In this document: positions 7,689 through 14,099 of the stretch, in pieces
Numbering within the stretch: the stretch's first letter is position 1
Layout: each line of letters begins with the position of its first letter
Assembly (NCBI RefSeq): GCF_010093385.1
Contig: NZ_PDWV01000038.1
Span: forward strand, 1 to 39,910
Origin: Pseudoxanthomonas mexicana
GTDB taxonomy: Bacteria > Pseudomonadota > Gammaproteobacteria > Xanthomonadales > Xanthomonadaceae
DNA: 39,910 nt
Reading direction: 5' to 3'
Translations under genes and position numbers: made by a program
The notes under the pieces: model-generated
Seen by the model: the letters and a program-made list of their open reading frames with translations, nothing else
The model's database searches: none
Told to the model about the DNA's origin: nothing

Positions 7689-8572
7689 AGGGCCGTCCGC
7701 AGATCCTGGCCGGCCTGTTGGGCCTGGCGCTGGTCACCCAGGCCGCCCTGGCGGCCGAAAACCCCGTGGTCGTGCAGTTGAACCAGCGGCTGGCCGCCCT
7801 CCAGGCCGATCCCGACGTGGCCGAACTGGCCGCTTATGAAAAACTGCAGGCCCAGCACGCCGTGACCGCCTTCAGCAAGGCGCGCCGCAGCCAGCGCGAA
7901 ACGGCGCAGTACGTGGCCGAGCGCCGCGTGCAGATCGCCGAGATCGCAGCACGCGCGCAGGCGGCGCGCCGCGAAGCCGATCGCCTCGACCGCACACGCA
8001 GCGAACTGCTGGTGGAAGCCAGCCGGCGCGAGGCCGAGCGGGCGCGTCGCGAAGCCGAGCGCCTGCGGGTGCAGGCCCAGATCCAGGCCGAGGAAACAGA
8101 GCGCCTGCGCCTGGCGGCCGAGGCCGAGGCGCTGGCCCGCCAGGAAGCGGAGACCACCCTGGATACGGTGGCCGGCCAACAGGCCAACCGCCTGAGCGCG
8201 GCGCGGCAGCGCGAACTGAAGCTGGCCAGGGAGGAGGCCGAACTCGTGTCCGGTGCCAAGCTACCGGCCTCCAAGTTCGAAGCCCGCGGCGAAGTGTTCA
8301 CGCTGGGGGCGGATGCCTTCGCCAGCGACTCGGCCAAGCTGTCGGCCAGTGGCGCCTCCCGTGCGAGCGCCTTGGCCGCTTACCTGCAGGCCAACCCGAA
8401 GGCGCGCGCACGCATCGAAGGCTATGGCGACAAGCACACCCCGGGCCAGCGCCGTGCCGACGCCCTGCGCGATGCACTGACGGCGGCGGGGATCGCGAAA
8501 TCGAGGCTGCAGAGCAGCGGCAAGGGCGCGGGCAGCAAGGCGCGTGCGCTGGACGTGATAATCGCGCACTGA
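7685..8572 (+). CDS. OmpA-family protein with DUF4398-like helical region
   Basis: A 295-residue envelope protein. Order of parts: signal peptide (residues 1-23, cut after ALA); a long charged coiled coil rich in Ala, Arg and Glu (about 30-200); then an OmpA-like peptidoglycan-binding domain (about 205-295). The last part holds FTLGADAFASDSAKLSASG and ARARIEGYGDKHTPGQRRADALRDAL, in which the usual DxxGxxxxNxxLSxxRA pattern is altered (YGDKHTPGQRRADAL). The ATG overlaps the previous stop (ATGA). It probably spans the periplasm and holds the cell wall, with the preceding DUF4398 protein as partner; this is inference from pairing and domains. Confidence 0.82.
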   Translation: MKGRPQILAGLLGLALVTQAALAAENPVVVQLNQRLAALQADPDVAELAAYEKLQAQHAVTAFSKARRSQRETAQYVAERRVQIAEIAARAQAARREADRLDRTRSELLVEASRREAERARREAERLRVQAQIQAEETERLRLAAEAEALARQEAETTLDTVAGQQANRLSAARQRELKLAREEAELVSGAKLPASKFEARGEVFTLGADAFASDSAKLSASGASRASALAAYLQANPKARARIEGYGDKHTPGQRRADALRDALTAAGIAKSRLQSSGKGAGSKARALDVIIAH

Positions 8573-8675
8573 TTTATTCTTGTAAATCAAGAGGATGAGC
8601 GAATTCTGGGCGCTCTTCGCGGGCTGGGCTGAACGCCGGGCGCAGCGTGCGCTGTCATGCAAATCAACAGGTTAC

Positions 8676-8760
8676 GGCGGGTCTTGCCCGCCCCCTGGGG
8701 GAGGAGTAGGGTCGTATACCCAAGCGACTCCCGTCGCTTGGCTCACCGGAGAATCGACCC
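8676..8760 (+). ncRNA. Candidate structured RNA leader
   Basis: Within the 356-base gap 8573-8928 there is dense base pairing on the plus strand. GGCGGG-TCTTG-CCCGCC occupies 8676-8692. GGGTCG (8709-8714) pairs with CGACCC (8755-8760), enclosing a perfect 8-bp hairpin CCAAGCGA-CTCCCG-TCGCTTGG (8720-8741). The outer stem ends one base before a small ORF. I do not recognise it as a known riboswitch. The remaining part, 8573-8675, shows only minor inverted repeats. Confidence 0.4.
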
Positions 8761-8761
8761 G

Positions 8762-8887
8762 ATGACGCCTGTTCCCATTCCGCCGGAGACCGCCGCTGGC
8801 AAGCAGATCGCCGCGGGCATTCCGGTGGAGGGTGCCCGCGCCGCCGGCCAGGTCCTCCGCTCCCAAGCCAACGCCCCGTGCCTGTGA
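8762..8887 (+). CDS. Possible 41-residue small protein
   Basis: An ATG-started small ORF encoding a proline/alanine-rich peptide (begins MTPVPIPPETAAGKQ). Codon choice is GC-rich at third positions like neighbouring genes, and CCGGAG lies 12-16 bases upstream inside a predicted structure. No family is recognised. Its stop codon lies in the loop of the hairpin 8870-8900, as in attenuator arrangements. It may equally be a chance ORF in a structured leader. Confidence 0.3.
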   Translation: MTPVPIPPETAAGKQIAAGIPVEGARAAGQVLRSQANAPCL

Positions 8888-8907
8888 AGGCCGGGGCGTT
8901 TGTATTT
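8870..8907 (+). terminator. Strong hairpin before the DUF465 gene
   Basis: AACGCCCCG (8870-8878) pairs with CGGGGCGTT (8892-8900). Inside, GCCT-GTGA-AGGC extends the stem with one bulged T at 8879 and a GNRA-type loop. The stem is followed by TGTATTT, a weak T-tract. It could terminate or attenuate transcription into the downstream gene. Confidence 0.5.
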
Positions 8908-8928
8908 CCGCTGAAGGAGGTAACGATC

Positions 8929-9147
8929 ATGTTCGAAGGTCAACCGCAGGCCGAAATCGAAGCACTCATCAAGGCCGATCCGGAGTTCAAGCAGCTGTAC
9001 CAGCGCCATCGCGAGCTCGACAAGAAGGTCACCGACGCCGAGCTGGGCGTACTGCCCATCGACGACAACCTGCTGGGCCAGATGAAGCGCGAGAAGCTGC
9101 ACGCCAAGGAGCGATTGCTCCGGATCTACGACGCCAAGCCCCACTGA
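8929..9147 (+). CDS. DUF465 (YdcH-like) small coiled-coil protein
   Basis: A 72-residue, highly charged helical protein of the DUF465/YdcH family. The typical pattern is seen: FKQLYQRHRELDKKVTDAE in the first helix, then LLGQMKREKLHAKERLLRIYD in the second, forming a hairpin of helices. The function of the family is not established. ATG 8929 has a perfect AAGGAGG eight bases upstream. An in-frame GTG at 8878 lies inside the hairpin and is rejected. It precedes the transsulfuration genes but is separated from them by a 10-bp hairpin and a separate promoter-like element. Confidence 0.85.
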   Translation: MFEGQPQAEIEALIKADPEFKQLYQRHRELDKKVTDAELGVLPIDDNLLGQMKREKLHAKERLLRIYDAKPH

Positions 9148-9176
9148 CGCCTCCCCCGCGCTTTCTCGTCGCGGGC

Positions 9177-9204
9177 GGCGACGGCCTCCTCGTCGGCCGT
9201 CGCC
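9177..9204 (+). terminator. Perfect 10-bp hairpin after the DUF465 gene
   Basis: GGCGACGGCC (9177-9186) and GGCCGTCGCC (9195-9204) pair completely around an 8-base loop. There is no T-run. The position between two transcription units suggests a transcript-end structure. Confidence 0.5.
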
Positions 9205-9223
9205 GTCCGCGTCACCCAGATGC

Positions 9224-9229
9224 GATAAT
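9224..9229 (+). promoter_or_regulatory. Putative -10 box for cystathionine beta-synthase
   Basis: GATAAT lies 34 bases before the chosen ATG. Transcription would begin near 9236, leaving a short leader without an obvious Shine-Dalgarno sequence. No good -35 element is seen. Confidence 0.45.
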
Positions 9230-9262
9230 CCGGGCTATGTTCCGCACCGAATGCACGGCCGC

Positions 9263-10633
9263 ATGGCGATCCATTCCTCCGTACTCGAGCTGATCGGCGA
9301 CACGCCGATCGTCCAGGCCAGGCGCCTCGACACCGGCCCCTGCACGCTCTACCTGAAGCTCGAGAGCGCCAACCCGGGCGGCTCCATCAAGGACCGCATC
9401 GGCATGTCGATGATCGAGGCGGCCGAGAAGCGGGGCGACCTGAAGCCCGGTGCCACGCTGGTGGAGGGCACGGCCGGCAATACCGGCATCGGCCTGGCCC
9501 TGGTGGCCCAGCAGAAGGGCTACAAACTGATCTTGGTGGTCCCGGACAAGATGAGCCGGGAGAAGATCTTCAACCTGAAGGCCATGGGCGCGGAGGTCAT
9601 CCTGACCCGCTCCGACGTGGCCAAGGGCCACCCCGAGTACTACCAGGACCTGGCCGAGCGCATCGCGCGCGAGACGCCCGGCGCCTACTTCATCAACCAG
9701 TTCGGCAACCCGGACAATCCGGCGGCGCATGAGTTCGGCACCGGACCGGAGATCCTGCGCCAGATGGAGGGGCAGCTGGACGCCATCGTGTTCGGCTGCG
9801 GCAGCTCCGGCACCATGACCGGTCTGTCGCGCTGCTTCGCGCAGCATTCGCCGAAGACCGAGATGATCCTCGCCGACCCGGTGGGTTCCATCCTCACCCA
9901 GTACATCAACGAAGGCACGCTGAGTACGAAGTCGGGCAGCTGGCTGGTCGAAGGCATCGGCGAGGACTTCCTGCCGCAGATCTCGGACTTCAGCCGGGTC
10001 AAGAAGGCCTATGCGATCAGCGATCGCGAGAGCTTCCTGACCGCACGCGAGTTGCTGGCGAAGGAGGGCATCCTGGGCGGTTCTTCCACGGGCACGCTGC
10101 TGGCGGCCGCGTTGAAGTACTGCCGCGAGCAGACCGAGCCCAAGAAGGTGCTGGTGTTCGTCTGCGACACCGGCAACAAGTACCTGTCGAAGATGTACAA
10201 CGACTACTGGATGCTGGACAACGGATTCATTGACCGGCCCCAGTACGGCGACCTGCGCGACCTCATCCTGCGCCCGTACAGCCAGCGCGACACGGTGGTG
10301 GTCAGCCCCACCGACCTGCTGACCACGGCCTATCAGCGCATGAAGCTGTACGACGTGTCGCAGCTGCCGGTGATGGAAGGCGACCGGTTGGTCGGCATCG
10401 TCGATGAAAGCGACGTGCTGCTGCACGTCTATGGCGACGAGGCCCGCTTCCGCGACCCGGTCGCCACGGCCATGGTCAGCAAGCTGGACCGGCTGGACGT
10501 GCGCTCCCCGATCGAGGCCTTGCTGCCGGTCTTCGACCGCGGTCAGGTGGCCATCATCACCGACGGCGACGCCTTCCTGGGGCTGATCACCCGCATCGAC
10601 CTGCTGAATTATCTGCGACGCCGCGCACAGTAG
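9263..10633 (+). CDS. cbs: Cystathionine beta-synthase
   Basis: PLP enzyme that condenses serine and homocysteine to cystathionine, first step of reverse transsulfuration to cysteine. The 456-residue product has the fold-type II PLP core: SANPGGSIKDRI with Schiff-base lysine K43, the substrate loop GTAGNTGIG, and the phosphate-binding GCGSSGTMTG. After residue 330 a pair of CBS domains follows (from VVSPTDLLTTAYQRM to GLITRIDLLNYL), the usual regulatory module of this enzyme. ATG 9263 (MAIHSSVLEL) fits family starts; ATG 9251 four codons earlier is possible. Cystathionine gamma-lyase is next downstream, which confirms the pathway. Confidence 0.93.
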   Translation: MAIHSSVLELIGDTPIVQARRLDTGPCTLYLKLESANPGGSIKDRIGMSMIEAAEKRGDLKPGATLVEGTAGNTGIGLALVAQQKGYKLILVVPDKMSREKIFNLKAMGAEVILTRSDVAKGHPEYYQDLAERIARETPGAYFINQFGNPDNPAAHEFGTGPEILRQMEGQLDAIVFGCGSSGTMTGLSRCFAQHSPKTEMILADPVGSILTQYINEGTLSTKSGSWLVEGIGEDFLPQISDFSRVKKAYAISDRESFLTARELLAKEGILGGSSTGTLLAAALKYCREQTEPKKVLVFVCDTGNKYLSKMYNDYWMLDNGFIDRPQYGDLRDLILRPYSQRDTVVVSPTDLLTTAYQRMKLYDVSQLPVMEGDRLVGIVDESDVLLHVYGDEARFRDPVATAMVSKLDRLDVRSPIEALLPVFDRGQVAIITDGDAFLGLITRIDLLNYLRRRAQ

Positions 10634-10700
10634 CCGGCAGACTCCGGCTGCCCACAGGGAAGGGCCGCCGGACATGGACGATATGTTAAGACTCGGCCGG

Positions 10701-10706
10701 TAGAAT
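10701..10706 (+). promoter_or_regulatory. Putative -10 box for cystathionine gamma-lyase
   Basis: TAGAAT lies between two GGCCGG copies, 26 bases before the start codon. An AAGGA ribosome site (10720-10724) follows at normal spacing from ATG 10733. Confidence 0.4.
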
Positions 10707-10732
10707 GGCCGGCTGATTCAAGGAACCCGAAC

Positions 10733-11923
10733 ATGGCGACACATTCATCCCCTTCCGGTGGGGACGCGGGCGATCTCGCACTGGGCACGCTGGCCATCCA
10801 TGGTGGCCAGGCGCCCGATCCCACCACGGGCGCAGTCATGCCCCCGATCTACGCCACGTCCACGTACGCCCAGAGCAGTCCGGGCGTGCACCAGGGCTTC
10901 GAGTACTCGCGCACGCACAATCCCACGCGTTTCGCCTACGAGCGTTGCGTGGCGGCGCTGGAAGGCGGCAGCCGCGGCTTCGCTTTCGCGTCCGGCATGG
11001 CGGCCACCTCGACGATCCTGGAGTTGCTGGACAGCGGCAGCCACGTCGTGGCGATGGACGACCTGTACGGCGGCAGCTATCGCCTGTTCGAGCGCGTGCG
11101 TCGACGCACGGCCGGGCTGGACTTCAGCTTCGTCGACATGACCGACCTGGCGGCGTTCGAGTCCTCCATCCGTCCGGAAACGCGACTGGTGTGGGTGGAG
11201 ACGCCCACCAACCCCATGCTGAAGATCGTCGACATCGCCGCCATCTGCGATATCGCGCACAGGCGCGGCCTGCGCGTGGTCGTCGACAACACCTTCGCCT
11301 CGCCCATCCTGCAGCGCCCGCTGGCGCTGGGCGCCGACATCGTCATGCATTCGGCCACCAAGTACCTCAACGGCCACTCCGACATGGTCGGCGGCATGGT
11401 GGTGGTGGGTGACGACACGGAACTGGCCGAGCAGATGGCGTTCCTGCAGAACTCCATCGGCGCCGTGCAGGGACCCTTCGACAGCTTCCTCGCCCTGCGT
11501 GGGCTGAAGACCCTGCACCTGCGCATGAAGGCGCACTGCGAGAACGCGCTCGCCCTTGCGCAATGGCTGGAAACGCACCCCGCAATCGAGAAAGTCATCT
11601 ACCCCGGCCTGGCATCGCATCCGCAGCACGCACTGGCGACCCGCCAGATGCTGGGCTACGGCGGCATCATCTCCATCGTGCTCAAGGGCGGCTTCGACGC
11701 TGCGCGCCGGTTCTGCGAGAACACGAAACTGTTCACCCTGGCCGAATCGCTAGGCGGGGTGGAGAGCCTGGTCAATCACCCGGCTGTGATGACGCATGCG
11801 TCGGTGCCGGTGGAACGGCGCGAAAAGCTGGGGATCAGCGAGGGGTTGGTGCGGTTGAGTGTGGGGGTGGAGGCGATCGAAGACCTGCTTGGGGACATGC
11901 GCAGGGGACTTGCTCTTGAATAA
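10733..11923 (+). CDS. metB: Cystathionine gamma-lyase / gamma-synthase family (metB locus)
   Basis: PLP enzyme of the Cys/Met metabolism family; next to cystathionine beta-synthase it most likely splits cystathionine to cysteine, 2-oxobutyrate and ammonia. The 396-residue product has YSRTHNPTR near residue 60, the substrate region FASGMAATSTIL, VVVDNTFASP (D185) and SATKYLNGHSD with PLP lysine K210, then SLGGVESLVNHPAVMTHASV. Lyase and synthase cannot be separated by sequence alone. In xanthomonads this gene is called metB and marks the left border of the variable LPS cluster, exactly as here: wzm starts 57 bases downstream. Confidence 0.9.
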   Translation: MATHSSPSGGDAGDLALGTLAIHGGQAPDPTTGAVMPPIYATSTYAQSSPGVHQGFEYSRTHNPTRFAYERCVAALEGGSRGFAFASGMAATSTILELLDSGSHVVAMDDLYGGSYRLFERVRRRTAGLDFSFVDMTDLAAFESSIRPETRLVWVETPTNPMLKIVDIAAICDIAHRRGLRVVVDNTFASPILQRPLALGADIVMHSATKYLNGHSDMVGGMVVVGDDTELAEQMAFLQNSIGAVQGPFDSFLALRGLKTLHLRMKAHCENALALAQWLETHPAIEKVIYPGLASHPQHALATRQMLGYGGIISIVLKGGFDAARRFCENTKLFTLAESLGGVESLVNHPAVMTHASVPVERREKLGISEGLVRLSVGVEAIEDLLGDMRRGLALE

Positions 11924-11926
11924 TAT
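11921..11926 (+). promoter_or_regulatory. Possible -10 box of the O-antigen operon
   Basis: TAATAT overlaps the metB-like stop codon; a TGCGCA at 11898-11903 would be a poor -35 at 17-base spacing. No JUMPstart or ops element is seen in the 57-base gap before wzm. An inverted repeat GTGGA/TCCAC occurs at about 11927-11952. Confidence 0.3.
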
Positions 11927-11980
11927 GTGGATAAACGCGGGCTCTTGTCCACGTGCCGGCAATTGTACGAGAGGCGATTG

Positions 11981-12799
11981 ATGAAGGAGTTCTCAATCAG
12001 CCCGGCGTCGATGCCCGCCACGCTCATCATGCATCGTTCGCTGATTCTGGCTCTCGTGAAACGGGAAGTACTAGGGCGCTACCAGGGTTCCATGGTCGGC
12101 ATTCTTTGGTCTTTCTTCAACCCACTGATGATGCTGGTCATCTATACCTTCGTCTTCAGCGTCGTCTTCAAGGCGCGCTGGAGTGGGGGTTCCGACTCCA
12201 AGGTTGAGTTCGCGATGATCCTGTTCTCAGGACTCTTGGTGTTCAACATGTTGTCCGAGTGCCTCAACCGGGCACCGACGCTGGTTTTGATGAACGTAAA
12301 TTACGTAAAGAAGGTTGTCTTTCCGTTGGAGATATTGCCCCTGGTTTCGTTGGGCTGCTCCCTTTTCCACGGTGCGGTCAGCTTGCTGGTCTGGTTGCTC
12401 TTCTATCTAGTTTTTCTTGGTGTTCCTCCGGTCACTGCATGGCTTTTTCCCGTCGTGATACTCCCGATGCTCTTCCTGACTCTTGGGCTGAGCTGGTTGC
12501 TCGCATCCCTGGGTGTTTACCTGCGCGACGTCAGCCAAGTGATACTTCTGGTGACCACAGCGCTGCTGTTCCTGTCGCCAATCTTCTATCCAGTGTCCGC
12601 GTTGCCTGCAGAGATACAACAGGTCATGCACTTCAATCCCCTGACGTCGACTATCGAGGATGTGCGCGGTGTTCTGGTTGAAGGGAAGTTTCCACACGGC
12701 GGCAACTATCTCCTTCGCATCACAGTGGCTATCGTGGTTTCGTGGGCCGGATTCGCTTGGTTCCAAAAGACGCGAAAGGGGTTTGCGGATGTCCTCTGA
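11981..12799 (+). CDS. wzm: O-antigen ABC exporter permease (Wzm)
   Basis: Inner-membrane subunit of an ABC-2 type exporter that moves undecaprenyl-linked O-polysaccharide to the periplasm. The 272-residue product has about six membrane helices. The N-terminal KREVLGRYQGSMVGILWSFFNPLMMLVIYTFVFSVVF and the later LGVYLRDVSQVI and SPIFYPVSALP segments are typical of the Wzm/KpsM family. ATG 11981 is preceded by GAGAGG six bases away; upstream in-frame starts are poorer. The reading frame overlaps wzt by 11 bases. This is the first gene of the low-GC cluster. Confidence 0.93.
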   Translation: MKEFSISPASMPATLIMHRSLILALVKREVLGRYQGSMVGILWSFFNPLMMLVIYTFVFSVVFKARWSGGSDSKVEFAMILFSGLLVFNMLSECLNRAPTLVLMNVNYVKKVVFPLEILPLVSLGCSLFHGAVSLLVWLLFYLVFLGVPPVTAWLFPVVILPMLFLTLGLSWLLASLGVYLRDVSQVILLVTTALLFLSPIFYPVSALPAEIQQVMHFNPLTSTIEDVRGVLVEGKFPHGGNYLLRITVAIVVSWAGFAWFQKTRKGFADVL

Positions 12800-14099
12800 G
12801 GTTGCCATTTTGGTCGAAAATGTCAGCAAGTCATTCGCGATCTACGAAACTCCTCGTGACCGGCTGAAGCAGTTCCTGCTGCCGCGTCTGCGGCGACTGT
12901 TCGGTCTTGCCCCAAAGAACTACTACCGAGAGTTCAAGGCGCTCTCTGGCGTCTCTTTCAAGATGATGAGAGGAGAGACTATTGGCATAATCGGCCGGAA
13001 CGGCGCAGGAAAATCAACCCTCCTCCAGATTATCTGCGGAACGCTTGCAGCTTCCGAGGGTAGCGTGGATGTAAGGGGGCGTATTGCAGCATTGCTCGAA
13101 CTGGGCGCAGGTTTCAATCCTGAGTTCACTGGTCGCGAGAACGCCATCCTGAACGGTGAACTGCTCGGTTTGTCACGCCGTGAAATGGAGCTGCGCTTGC
13201 CCGAGATAGAGGAGTTTGCTGGCATCGGCGATTTCATCGACCAGCCAATCAAGACTTACTCGAGTGGCATGTACGTGAGGCTGGCCTTCGCGGTCCAAGC
13301 CTGCGTGGATCCCGAGATACTGATCGTCGACGAGGCGCTGTCTGTTGGTGACATAGGCTTCCAGTACAAATGCTTCAGGAGAATGGAGGAGTTGCGCAGG
13401 AAGGGCGTGACCATTCTGATGGTGACGCATTCGACCGGCAGCATCCTTGAGTACGCTGATCGGTGCATCGTGATGGATGGTGGCAGCATACAGGTCGACA
13501 CGAGCGATGTGTTGGCGGCGGTGCTCACGTACGAGAAAGGAATGATCGCGGCCAAGCCCGGGCAGGTATCCGACAACGATCCGGAACTCACGGAAGTGAC
13601 GGCCGAGGACTTGGCTGCGGCCCAGCGCAGGAGCATGAACGATAGCGTCTCCGAGAAGCGATTTGGAACAGCGCGCGCGATCATCGAGAGGATGGACATC
13701 ACTCGGCGCGATGGGAGCAGTTTCGATCAAAGCCCAGTTGTGAGGTCCGGCGAGGAGCTCACCTTCAGGTTCACGATTGCATCGTCCGAAGTACTCGATG
13801 ACATTGCCCTCGGTGTCTCGATAACCAAGACGCAAGGGGGGGACATATGGGGAGACAATAACATCCGTGCTGGCTTCCCCATCGTTCTCGAGCGCGGCCG
13901 GCAAGTCGTCGAGTTCTCGGCAAGACTGCCCATCAGCGCTGGCGAGTACCTAGTCCACTGCGGTCTCGCGCGGATTGCGAATGGGGTGCGCGAAGAGCTG
14001 GATCAGCGACGTCCTATTCAGTCCATAAAGTTCTGGTCTCCTCGCGAACAGGTCGGCGTAGTGTTTGCGCCGATATCCGCGAAGGCTGGCACACTGTGA
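12789..14099 (+). CDS. wzt: O-antigen ABC exporter ATPase with sugar-binding domain (Wzt)
   Basis: ATPase partner of Wzm. The 436-residue product has Walker A GRNGAGKST (69-77), the signature TYSSGMYVRLAF (157-168) and Walker B ILIVDEALSVGD (177-188). A linker is followed by a beta-sandwich C-terminal domain (about 295-436; from VRSGEELTFRF to AGEYLVHCGLARI) that resembles Wzt-C. In characterised systems that domain binds the capped non-reducing end of the glycan and makes export depend on chain termination. This predicts a terminating enzyme in the cluster, and the next gene is a good candidate. AAAGGGG precedes ATG 12789. Confidence 0.93.
   Translation: MSSEVAILVENVSKSFAIYETPRDRLKQFLLPRLRRLFGLAPKNYYREFKALSGVSFKMMRGETIGIIGRNGAGKSTLLQIICGTLAASEGSVDVRGRIAALLELGAGFNPEFTGRENAILNGELLGLSRREMELRLPEIEEFAGIGDFIDQPIKTYSSGMYVRLAFAVQACVDPEILIVDEALSVGDIGFQYKCFRRMEELRRKGVTILMVTHSTGSILEYADRCIVMDGGSIQVDTSDVLAAVLTYEKGMIAAKPGQVSDNDPELTEVTAEDLAAAQRRSMNDSVSEKRFGTARAIIERMDITRRDGSSFDQSPVVRSGEELTFRFTIASSEVLDDIALGVSITKTQGGDIWGDNNIRAGFPIVLERGRQVVEFSARLPISAGEYLVHCGLARIANGVREELDQRRPIQSIKFWSPREQVGVVFAPISAKAGTL

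Noticed and set aside
8697-8760. Possible yybP-ykoY (Mn) riboswitch suggested by a GGAGTAG sequence
   Set aside because: The remaining conserved blocks are absent and the downstream gene is not a metal exporter or TerC/MntP protein.
11924-11980. JUMPstart/ops element expected before an O-antigen operon
   Set aside because: The 57-base gap contains no GGCGGTAGCGT-like sequence.
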